From: Buddleja alternifolia | Lineage: Eukaryota; Streptophyta; Magnoliopsida; Lamiales; Scrophulariaceae | Reading direction: 5' to 3' | Assembly (NCBI GenBank): GCA_019426215.1 | Contig: CM033391.1 | Span: 12,078,708-12,142,707, forward strand | Length of the DNA: 64,000 nt | Part shown: positions 44,901 through 55,444 of the stretch, piece after piece | How positions within the stretch are numbered: the stretch's first letter is position 1 | Layout: every line of letters begins with the position of its first letter | Notes under the pieces: generated by a model | Told to the model about the DNA's origin: nothing | Database searches by the model: none | The model's input: the letters and a program-made list of their open reading frames with translations, nothing else | Made by a program: the position numbers and the translations under genes

Positions 44901-45939
44901 CTTTTCTTCACACCCAGTTCCACACAAAGGATTTAGTGTCGTTGAAGTATTTTTTGGGAGTTGAGGTAACAAGAAGCAAAAAAGGCATCTTCTTATCAAA
45001 AATGAAATATGTGCTTGATTTGTTAACCAAGACAGGAAAGATAGGAGCTAAACCATGCACTACTATGATGCCACCCAATCTACAACTCACTAATGAAGGA
45101 GACTTATTGAGGATCCTGAGAGGTATATAAGGTTGGTGGGAAAATTGATCTATCTTACAGTAACTCGCCCTGATATTGCATATGGTGTTAGCACTGTGAG
45201 ACAATTTATGTCTTCTCCAATGGTTCATCATTGGGCTGCTTAGGACAGATCTTGTGCTACTTGAAGGGAGCTCCTGGATGAGGGATGCTGTATAAGAATC
45301 ATAGTCACACTCGTAATCAGATGCAGATTGGGCAGGATCTAAAATTGATCGAAGACCTACCACGGGTTACTGTGTCTTCTTTGGAGGAAATTTGGTGTCA
45401 TGGAAAAGCAAAAAACAACGTGTTGTATCTCGCTCTAGTGTAGAATCAGAGTATAGAGCTATGGCTCAGTCTATTTGTGAAATAATGTGGATATATCAGT
45501 TATTAACTGAAGTGTGTCTTAAAGTCTCAATGCCAGCAAAACTTTGGTGTGATAACCAAGCTGCTCTTCATATTACCTCCAATCATGTGTTTCATGAACG
45601 AATGAAACATATTGAGATTGACTGTCATTCCATTCGTGAAAAGGTACAACAAAGTTTAATTTCTACAGGATATGTGAAGACTGACGACCAACTGGGAGAT
45701 CTGTTTACAAAAGTTTTAAATGGGGTTCAAGTTGATTATTTTTGTAACAAGTTAGGCATAATTAACATCTATACTCCAACTTGAGGGAGAGTGTTATAGA
45801 ATAGGAATGTATATATCTTAGGAGATATTTAATTGAATAGATTGATTCTCTTCCTTAGTTAGGCGATGCTTTATGTGTATAAATATAGTGTACATTGATT
45901 GAATAAAATCATTAGAAAATTCCTCCATATCTTTCTACA
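41916..45939 (+). mobile_element. Ale-like Ty1/copia element with very short LTRs
   Basis: 5' LTR 41916-42062 (147 bp) and 3' LTR 45792-45939 (148 bp) match closely, beginning TGTTATAGAATWGGAATG and ending TTTCTACA. The primer-binding site TGGTATTGAGCC is at 42063-42074 and the polypurine tract TTGAGGGAGAG at 45781-45791. Flanks GGATT and TGATT match at four of five bases. The interior is 3.7 kb. Most of gag is missing and pol is broken, so it is dead. The short LTRs and the RNase H ending point to the Ale/Retrofit lineage (recalled family knowledge). Confidence 0.85.
42543..45784 (+). pseudogene. Copia pol remnant (Ale-like element)
   Basis: Pieces in order: a gag C-terminal scrap (42543-42700); protease WVIDSGVSDHMTG (about 42695-42733) with Val where Ala is usual; GAG-pre-integrase with YCRLGHP in place of WHxRLGH; integrase HSDVWGP and LRSDNAK, the E region unreadable; reverse transcriptase from [13 protein letters not shown] (44305) through KWVFTVK and [11 protein letters not shown] to LVVNVDDIIITG, where the YVDD box reads NVDD; and a long RNase H piece 45392-45784 (WCDNQAALHI, FHERMKHIEID). 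At least six frameshifts or stops separate them. The start of gag and its zinc knuckle are absent. Confidence 0.8.
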
Positions 45940-47008
45940 TGATTCATTTGAATATATTATATATAGTTACTAGATTTAAGAACAAAGTGGAGATATAAAG
46001 AAATTGAAAGAGAAAAGAAAAGCTTTGAAGAAGATAAATAAGTAAAACAATATGGTTGTAAATTTAGTATTTCGATGAACCGATATTTGACCCCACTTCC
46101 CACTGTTTTGAAGTTCTGGCAGTCATGTATATAGAGAAACAAAAGCAAGAAAAGTTTGTAATATCTCGATTAGATTAATATAATTGATGGGTGTATTGTG
46201 TTTAAAAAAAGAAAAAAGAAAAAACCTAATGGAAACAAAACTAAATTTACCTGTGAATGGAGAGACAAAAATGGTTTCAACATGTTGTGGACCTGGCAAA
46301 TTTCTCATTTTATTTTATAGTAAGATACTTTCAAATAAATATGTGGGTAAAATGCATTTTCGACCTCAAACTATGTCGATCACAGCACTTTGGTAGTTAA
46401 TTTATTAATTTTTACACTTGAATACCAACCTTTGTAAATTGTGACACTTAATCCCACCATAGGAATAATTTTAAATATTCCCTCCGAAAAGTCGGTCACA
46501 TGCCTTAGATATGACTTAAATTGTGTACTTAACTGCACATATCATGTAATGAATAGGTAGTCGGGTGCACAAAATGTCATAGGAGCTTCCGTATCATTTC
46601 GTCTCAGAATAATCACAATCTACATGATAATACTCATTTGGGGAGAGAGCGCGCGCTTGTGGGCCACTGAAACGTATCTGAAAAAGATATCACCAAATAC
46701 ACGTCCAACCGGCTCACAGTCCCACTTGAGTAAAGGGAAATCCGAGAGATCCAAAAGAATAACTGAACAAGAGTTAAAGAAAACATGCCAACATCCAAAT
46801 ATCTGTCAACTTGGTTAATTAAATAAGGGACTTGGATTTATAGTAACGAAAGTCCAGTTCCTTAACCTGATTAATACAAAAGAATAACCAATAACTACCT
46901 GTACAACCCAGCAATCCTGTCTCATGATAAATAACTTCAAGAATTTACTGAGTGAATCAGAATTTAGTACTGATCACTATGCACGTGACAAATGGATGAA
47001 TACTCAAC
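45940..47008. other. No gene recognised between copia element and TDBD gene
   Basis: AT-rich, short ORFs only. The right end probably includes the 3' UTR of the minus-strand TDBD gene. No RNA gene or element ends were identified. Confidence 0.5.
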
Positions 47009-50000
47009 TTATATCTCAATCGGGTTCTCATTCTGAATACTAATCTCTTCATTCCCGTAAACACGCTGGAGCTCTCTATTTTCTGCTACAAACGATTCTA
47101 GTACAAGAAAAACGACCGAATAAGCAACAAACTTTGAGTTAGGAGAAAAACATTTGCCTTCATCGGGTGTTCAATACTAAATAGTCACGACCATATGACG
47201 CATCAGCACAATAGGTTACGTGACATCATCCCCACTGATTAGTGTAAAAACACATGATGTGGGTCAAAAATTTCCGGAAAGAGGGTATGATATGAATTAA
47301 ATAGCCACAACCATACAACACATCAACACAATGTGTTACATGACAAATGACATCATCCTCACTGATTAGTGGGCGATACTTGGTGGCTCCCGAGAGTCCA
47401 ACTCCAGGGAAATATCCACCATATAGTGTTAAAACATGTGTGGGGTTCATCAAAATATATATATATATATATATATTTTATTGTATTTTAACACTTTGTG
47501 TGGTGGATAGGCTTCGGGAGTTAGACTCCCGGAACCACCAAGTATCACCCCTGATTAGTGTAAGAGAGTGTCTAGCTGAGCCTATAAGCTTTTCAAAACA
47601 TCTTATAAGCTATTTGAGAGTTTATAAGCTATTACAAAGTGTTTGTCAAATTTTTGGTAAACAGCTTATAAACTCTCAAAGCGGTCAGGAGCTTATAAGC
47701 TCTTATAAAATTAGCTTATAAGTTGTTACAAATTGTTAAATTTTTTGATAACAGCTTATAGGCTCTCAAGCGGCCAGGAGCTTATAAAGCCCTTCAAAAA
47801 TAAGTAAGGAGACCCCAACTTTTTTTTAAAAAAAAGTTTATAAGCTCTAAAACATCTTATAAGCATTAAAGAGCGAGCTTATAAGCTCTTTAAAATAAGT
47901 TTACCAAACACACTCTAAAAACACCCGATATAGGTAAATAGAATTCCTGAAAGAGGGTATGATATGAACTAAATAGTCACAACCATATGACACATCAGCA
48001 CAACGTGAGTAGCACTGCTTACATAACACCCGATATAGGTAAAAGATTTTCGTGAAGGGGGTATGATAAGACAATTATTACCTTTCCAAACACTGAAGGC
48101 CTTTTGATTGATAGGAAAGCCGGCCACAGTCTGAATCACATCAAGTAACATACTTAGTGGAGTGCTTTTCAATTCCTGAACTGTCTGAGCAATGGACTTC
48201 CCATTCACAAAGTATATGTGATTGTTTGGGTGGTGTGTGCTGCAATCGGCATGACACTCAAACTCATGAGCAGTAACCGCCTACACAAAAATCAATATTA
48301 TTTAACATGCATGTAAGAGAGGTAAATAGATCACCATCTTAGGGGAAAAACATATTCACTCTGCCCAATATCCAACTCAAAATAGATTAAATGAAAAGTT
48401 TCAAAAGTGAAAGCTTAGAGTTTTTTTACAATCTCGACCTCAAACATAGTGGTTCAGAATTACTTGTGTCACATCATTACTTACTTTAAATGAAACAGTA
48501 TTCTAGGTAAAAAAAAAGTTACTATTTTAGAAAATTGAACTTTAATTGTGAACGTCTCAAACAGAGAGAAAGGGAGTAGATGGCTTACCTTGGAATAATT
48601 ACAGGATTGACACCCACAAAGATAGCCAGAACCTTGGATGATTCCACAAAGAGCCTCCTTTTCATGTGCAAGAATATATCAAATAAGCCACTAAAGATCC
48701 AAAAAGTATAAATAAACAAACGATAGCATAAAAGAATTTCACCTCACGCGAGGAAGAAATATATTGCACTGGCACCCCGTCAAACATACCAGTCACTAGC
48801 AAACACTTGACATTAGACGGGAAGCTGTTTTGTGCTTTTCTCCTAGCAGCTTTAGCCTCTTCTTTTCTAGCAGCTTTAGCCTCTTCTTTTCTAGCAGCTT
48901 TAGTCTCTGACTCACATTTAGATAAAGTGTCGAGCTTAAATGAAGTGTTTTTCTCCTGAGACGTGCACACAATACTGTTTCCTACCGGAAGATCCATCTC
49001 AGATAACATACTTAATGGAGTGTTTTTCAACTCTTGAACTACCTGATGCATGGCCTTCCCGTTCTCAAGGTATATGTGGTTGTTTGGATGGCTCGTCTTG
49101 CGACCAGCATGACTCTCAAACTCATAAGCATTAACTACCTATTTAAACATCATATTTATTTATGCTTTAGTGAAGCAAAGAAAATGATCAGAACACAAAG
49201 TTACATCATTTGAGTGAGTAATATATATATCCGAAGTACAAATATAGACTTAACAAGCAGATTTACGAGGTAAAGAGCTAGCTACTGTCTTTTCTGAGGG
49301 AAAATAACATAGATTGGTTACCTTGGAATAATTACATGATTGACACCCACAACGATAGCCAGATCCTTTGATAGTTCCACGAAGAAGCTACTTGTCATGT
49401 GCAATAATATATCCAGTAAGTCACTAATCTTGCATTTCGATTGAATGATTTTCTAGGCTAATAATTTGAATAACTCCAATATGTATAAATTTCAAATTTC
49501 ATCATAATGATTGAAATAATAAGTCAAAATGTTCACTAGAAATTGAAATCCATAATAATTGATAGCTATCCAAAAAAGTGTCACGGATTTGGTATAATGG
49601 ATTTGAAATCAATAACAATGTAATCCTCCAATTGGAACACAACCTAAACAAAACTACGAAGAAAGCACGAAGGTGTGAAAGAATTTTACCTCCCGTGAGG
49701 ACGAAATATATCGCACTGGCACCCCATCGAGCATACCAGTTACAGTTAAACTCCTGACATTAGTCAGTACGCTGTTTGGCGCTTCTTTGTTAGCAGCTTT
49801 TGTCTCCGGCTTATTTTTAGTTGCAGAGTCGAGTTTAAATTTAGATGCCCGCAATTTCCTCACAATTTTGCTACGCGTTTTTGATGTTAGAACTGAAGAT
49901 TGTTCGTAAAGTAAGCTATAGCTACTAACAGGACTTTCAAGAAGAGCAATTATAGTTTTTTGATAATCAACCAATGAAACGGTATTAGAGTTATCTTTAC

Positions 50001-50535
50001 TACACGTATTCTTATCAGTGCCTTCTGAAGTCGAATCCATAGATCTTACATTTGAGTCCGGGATGTCAGTAGAATGACCTAATGTGATATTTTCACCTTT
50101 CTCACCATAGGGTTGTTCTAAGGTGTTTTCACTTTCCATGCTGTGTGACTGATCCTGAGATGTATGCAATCTATTTACATGATCCTTGAACGGATTAACT
50201 ACAACATTTCCGATTCCACCATAACTTACTCCCAGCTCTTGGTCTTCCATATTGAAAGAAATTGATAAGAAATCATTCTCAAACTGTTCATTAGTAACTT
50301 TTTCCCTCACATTCGAACCATCTGCCCCTAGAAATAGCGGGTCCATGAATGAATTTGGAAAGAATGGTACTTGCTGAAATCCAGTAGAATGTTCGCAAGA
50401 AAGTGCATTGGAAAAGTTGATTCTTGATTCTGGATTGGTAATTGGAGATTCTTCTACAGCCTGCTTTTTGCTGGGAAATAACCCAGACCTATTAGAATGT
50501 GAACACATTTGGCGGGCACGCTTAGGTTCCATCAT
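47009..50535 (-). CDS. TDBD-family (Tify-domain-binding-like) protein with tandem duplicated domain
   Basis: Exons on the minus strand: 50535-49690, 49387-49322, 49138-48743, 48657-48589, 48280-48082 and 47097-47009. They join in frame to 1,665 nt, 554 residues plus stop, with all introns GT..AG. The first exon (1-282) is polar with EPKRARQ and FPSKKQAVE; I recall the same opening in a plant protein family of unknown function (Arabidopsis At5g13660-like). The conserved core is present twice: TGMLDGVPVRYISSSRE, CGCQSCNYS, YEFESHAG, HPNNHIYLENG (266 to about 350) and TGMFDGVPVQYISSSRE, CGCQSCNYS, HEFECHAD, HPNNHIYFVNG (420 to about 490). The core is a Cys-rich domain proposed to bind Tify motifs, also found in IDM1-like nuclear proteins. 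The end reads AENRELQRVYGNEE, as in the family. Relatives usually have one core. The start at 50535 is the first usable ATG; an upstream N-terminus seems decayed. Confidence 0.8.
47372..47550. mobile_element. Mutator-like MITE in TDBD intron 5
   Basis: A 179-bp foldback with ends GGCGATACTTGGTGG and, inward from the right, GGGTGATACTTGGTGG. It is flanked by the exact direct repeat CTGATTAGTG (47362-47371 and 47551-47560), compatible with a 9-bp duplication plus one chance base. A TA run sits at the centre. Confidence 0.8.
47564..47917. mobile_element. TTATAAGCT-rich MITE-like element
   Basis: Directly after the Mutator-like MITE. Ends AGAGAGTGT and, inward from the right, AGAGTGTGTTTGG; the interior has many CTTATAAGCT palindromes. 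Related to 41396-41626 and lying in intron 5 of the TDBD gene. Confidence 0.5.
48838..48905 (-). repeat. 24-bp tandem repeat in TDBD exon 3
   Basis: Nearly three units of 24 bp encode KAARKEEA, KAARKEEA and KAARRKAQ. The first duplicate has a single KAANKEAP at the matching place. Confidence 0.85.
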
Positions 50536-51584
50536 ACACGAATCATCAAAAATAGTATTTCCTTATTCACTGCCTTCTGGAATCCAAATCCCTGTCCTGG
50601 AAAGACTAGATAGAATCTGATGAATCAAAATCGTACATGATACAAACAACATATCAACATTTCTTTAGTAAGTGCATAGAACATATAAACAACAATAGCA
50701 AAGTATAGAATCCACCGAAGCAGGACTGATTAATAGACAAACTCATGAGAGGCGTATATGACAGTATAGAAAAGAACAGAATCCATGGATGCAGGAGTCA
50801 TTACAAGGGCATCAAAGTAATGCTTCTTCTGTTTGGCTTATATATATTCCCCAACACCAAATATAGAACATTTTGCCAAGTTGAACTTGAGTACTGTTAT
50901 TAATGCAAAAGCTAAAAACATTGGATAAATTACACTCCTACTGTCCCAAACTGTTGCTCTATTTGCTACATTCTAAACTCAACTTGTTTAATATTTACAT
51001 AAAAATATAATCTTAATAAGTGTTACATTATTGAATAATATTCCACTTCACTTTAAAAAAAAAAAAAAACTAAATTATTATCATAAAAATTACAACAAAA
51101 ATAAAGAAGTGAAATTGACAGTCAATCAAAAAGGTAGTAGTATAAACGAGCAGTCATAGTTCTGTGTACGGATTAAGCAGCTACGTTAAAACAATCTAAA
51201 AATTCAGCAACATTTTATCAAAAGTATCATATCATATGACATTATTCACCAAAATATATATATATATATATATATATATGACATTACAAAATTTGAATTC
51301 AACAGTAGAAGGTATTGACTACACATGATGTAAACGTGCTAAGCAACAATGTAGCGCACCACAGAAACAAAGCAACCTAGCAATTCACTCAATCACCATA
51401 ATAAACCGCCGATTGTGTCGAAGTCCAATGAAAGGTTTGAAAAAATAGTACAAATCAAAGTAGGAAATTTAAATAAGACATGAAAAATTACCTAAAAAAA
51501 ATACAGAAATTGATTCAGATTGATTGATGGCCTGGACAGTGCGGTGTTGCATATAAGTCTTGAAGAATCAGATTGATTGATTAC

Positions 51585-51623
<39 letters not shown>

Positions 51624-51701
51624 GAAATTGGAATTGTTGGAAGGGCTCGTACTGGAGTTCTGGAGTTGAGGAGGGGTAAGCGTCTGCGTGTGTGTCAATT
51701 A

Positions 51702-51750
<49 letters not shown>
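50536..51750 (-). promoter_or_regulatory. 5' region of the TDBD gene
   Basis: On the minus strand just before the start codon, 50620-50536 contains a decayed family N-terminus (IWIPEGSE, TAA, GNTIFDDSC). Farther up, 51660-51490 is pyrimidine-rich with TCTG and CT repeats and ends at a possible donor (TTTTAG|GTAATT near 51490), so it may be a 5' UTR exon. TA microsatellites lie at 51247-51280 and 51706-51750. Nothing else is recognised. Confidence 0.35.
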
Positions 51751-51756
<6 letters not shown>

Positions 51757-53313
51757 TGGATCAAATACATCCCTATATTTTAGGTAAGATATAAGACCCA
51801 ATCTAAACCATTTAAACCATTTAATCCCAAGGTCCATATTTAAAGCCTATATTTCAGTTTTTATCTTTAATTTAATGATAATAGGGGTATTTTAGTCAAT
51901 AAGTCTAACAAACTCATACAAATAAAATGCAGGATCAAAATCAAATCCCTTATTATATGCAATAACAGATTCCTCTTCCCTTTTTAATTATTCCTTCCAA
52001 TTTAAACTCCCAGAAAAATAGGATTTATATCATCTATTTTTGTTTATTTGGTGGAGGAAACTGAAGTAGATAAGCGAGGGTAAAGTGAGTAAACTAACAA
52101 TTTTGAAAGCTGAAATAGCAGAAAAGTATGGTGCACCAGTGTATTCACGATAACCGCCAACAACTGCTATCTTCCCTGGTAGAGGATCAGGCATTCAACA
52201 AATAGATAAGAGATTAGATAGCTAATTTTGATGAAGTTTACTGAAATTGAGGGTAGTGCATGCTGAAATTCATCCAATTCATACTGAAATGTATTACGCA
52301 GACAAAAAAAGAAGTTTGATTACCTCAAATCTTTATTATTCCTCTTCCCTTTTAAATTATACAATACATTAATCACCATTATACAGTATATTATATTACA
52401 TTATACAGTTCATATAATGGGGTTATACAGTGTGGAAATAAATGCAATCCACATAGTCAGTTGAATACTATATACAGTAGAATGTACACAGGTATACAGT
52501 TAGTACAACAGCGATACACAGTGCATGTTAACACATTATACTTTTTTTGATACATTAACTAATTAAACAGTATACAGAATATTTATGGGTGTTATACAGC
52601 GAGTTATTCAATATTATACAGTAAGAAGTCTCATTAATTATTTTATGCTATATGTTAACACATACTGTTTGTTACCCATTAACATACTGTATATCACATG
52701 TATATTCACTGTATAATATTGAATTTTGTTAACCCATCTGAGGAGTATTGTCCAAACAATTGCGCAGCTAATAAATTCCATATTTTGAGGTATCAAAAAT
52801 CTTTGTGATGGGTTTTTCTACATGACTCAAGTATGGGTGCACTCTATCATTCACTGCCACACAAATTATATGTACATACGCCAGAACTGCAACAAACTTT
52901 CCCATGGCAGAGTTATGGGTGATCTTTGCCATCAAAGTGTACAATAAATAATTTCTCTCTCTATGTTGTCTAATAAATTATTTGAGAGAGAAGAGAGAAG
53001 AACCGAAAAAACTAATGTTGAAGAAGAAGATGGTTGAGAGTTGAAGAAATACGCTGCAGTAATATATATATATATATATATATATACACATTATATATTA
53101 TATGAGGGATTTTAGGGAGATTGTGGAGTTAATTTAGGGAGTTGTTTGTTGTATAATGGGATGTATTTTACTATTATACCCCTAAGCCAAAAAAAAATGG
53201 GTTTGCAGCGCTCATTCTAATTTTATTTTGGACTGTTGGATTTAATGGATCTAATGGTGTATATTGGGTCTTATATCTTATCTAAGAGAAGGTATGTACT
53301 CGATCTTGACCCT
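51751..53313. mobile_element. Non-autonomous TIR element, about 1.56 kb
   Basis: The first and last roughly 100 bp are imperfect inverted repeats, starting AGGGTATGGATCAAATACAT and, inward from the right, AGGGTCAAGATCGAGTACAT, both sharing AAGATATAAGACCCAAT. Both ends abut TA microsatellites, so a target duplication cannot be read. The interior has a cluster of ATACAGT motifs (52383-52625) and no transposase. Superfamily not assigned. Confidence 0.65.
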
Positions 53314-53679
53314 ATATATATATATATATATATATTAATTAGAGTGAAAAGCGGGCCAGATCGCTGGCCTGTTGGCGACTTTGGAGTTTTTAGGATGCTC
53401 AATGGGGCTGGGTTAGTTGGGTATTCGCCCGAATTGATCCTGGTGGAAAGGGTTTGGATACGTCAAATGAGTTATGAAGCGAATTATGAATATTAAATTT
53501 ATGACCCGATAAGGTATGAGGCGGGTAGTGGGTATAGTGTAAATCGCCACATAACTCACCCCGCTAATATTATTAATAAATAGATTTTTAATTTTTATTT
53601 AATATATTCAATATAACATAACTTTTTTTTTTTTTATTTAATTTTATTTGTTAACAAAATTAGTGAAGTTGAAAAGTCT
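53314..53679. other. Unassigned spacer
   Basis: A TA run, then sequence without a recognised gene; the 86-codon ORF 53236-53496 crosses the TIR element end and is taken as chance. Confidence 0.4.
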
Positions 53680-55214
53680 TGTTGGTCCCAAGTGGCAAAC
53701 GAAATGGTCTAAAAAGGGGGGTTGAATAGACCCTGAAACCTTTTTCGACTTCAAAAAGATTCGTATTAAAATTATAGTTTTGGACGCTTGAAGTGTCTAA
53801 CGCTTGACTTAAGCGTTCACTTAAAAAATATAGGCGCTTTAGTTAAGCATCTATCGAAAACTGTTTTTAGAAAGTTAACTTAGATTTCAAGACTTGAATG
53901 CTACAACCAAATAGGTTTGAGCGTTCACTTTTTTTATCAGTGTTAGCACAGCGGAATGCTTTTTGGAGTCTTCTCTTTGAAAGCTTTAGCGTTACAGAGA
54001 GTGTATTTAGTTGCTTAGCGTTTGATTAAGTTTTACTTTATCAGTTTATGATATGACAATATGAATGTTGAAGTAAAGTAAAGAACAATATTTGAAAGGT
54101 TCGTTGGGTGGTGTAATCCCAACTACGTCCTTCTTCTCCTTGAACACTTGTAGGCAATCCACTAAAATGATTCTCAAAGAATCACACAGAATCTTCTACA
54201 AATTAGGGAGAGATGGATGTCGATGACTTGAGCTACTTGATCACACAGATTTCTGCTCCAAATCACTTCAATCCCCTTGCTTCTTTCACCCAGAAATATG
54301 GCAAGTATCCAACTTCGACTTCACACAGATCGCGAGGCTTGGATAGGGATTTTTCTTAAAGGTTTGTTTGATTTTGATAAAGTTCAAACAACTAGGAATA
54401 TCTCAGTAGTAATGTGGGTTTCTCCGAGAAGAATGTTTGAGATATTGGTTGACTGTCTCAGGATTTGAAGAAAAGCAAAAAGAATATTTTCTTGAGAATT
54501 CTGGCTTTTCTGAGATTGTAAGGAATGAGACTTCAATGCAACAACAATTCGACTTGATAATTGTTCTCTCTGTATGGCTTGTTGTTGAAATCCTATTTAT
54601 AGGCATTCTTGAAAAAAGTGTCCTTTTGACACATGTAAGAGCGCGTGTCTCTCACTTCCGTGAGTAAACAACTTTTGTCCTTTTTCCTGAAAATCTGCTG
54701 CACAAAAGTTGGTGCTGCAGTCTTTGAATAGTTGACAGTCCAATAGGGTGGCTTCTCCGTACGTCTGAAAGTGCTTATCACATTTAATGCTCTTATCAGC
54801 ATTTAATGTATTTGAATTAAATGCCCGTTGGCATTTAATGCATTGAGAATATTTGCATTAAACTCCTTCTGAATTTAGAAATAAATTCAGGTGAAATGAC
54901 GCTTATTCAACCTTGAATCACTTCTATCCTATAAGGTGATGCTTGGTGTAGCTGGTCATTCTAGACGCTTGGAATCTTTATCTTTATTCAGACTTCAGGC
55001 GCTTGAGTCTTCAAACTTTACTTCTGATAAACTCACTCAGAACAAATCAGACGCTCAGTCTAAGACTACTTAACCTAACACTCTAGAATAAAAATAAAAC
55101 AAAGCTTATTACAAATCTAACGCTTCAAAGCTGAAAAACAAACTTACATATTTTGGGGTCTAACAAAAAATCCTAATTGTCATCATCAAAACGTCTAACA
55201 TGAAATCCCTAACA
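53680..55214 (-). repeat. 3' LTR of SIRE-like element
   Basis: 1,535 bp, on the minus strand TGTTAGGGATTTC to CTTGGGACCAACA. Matches 62712-64000 closely and the solo LTR at 15569-17044 more loosely. The ORFs it carries (54277-54468, 54403-54606 and others) recur in the other copies and are not genes. Confidence 0.9.
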
Positions 55215-55230
55215 ATTTCCCCCTTTTTGA
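55215..55230 (-). other. Polypurine tract of SIRE-like element
   Basis: TCAAAAAGGGGGAAAT on the minus strand directly before the 3' LTR; a form characteristic of SIRE-type elements. Confidence 0.85.
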
Positions 55231-55444
55231 TGATGGCAATACTTACTCTTTTATAGTTCAAGAGTTAGACAGCCAAAATAAAAGTTAGCTTTGATTAGAT
55301 AAGGTTAGTTAAAGTTAGTTACGCTTCAACGAGATGTTTCAGTTGAAAAATGCATTTTATATATATCAAAGATTACAAGCATTTTTACAATTAAACAAAC
55401 AAAATAGAAGAGACAAGAATATAGATAATGCAGATCAAAAGGCT

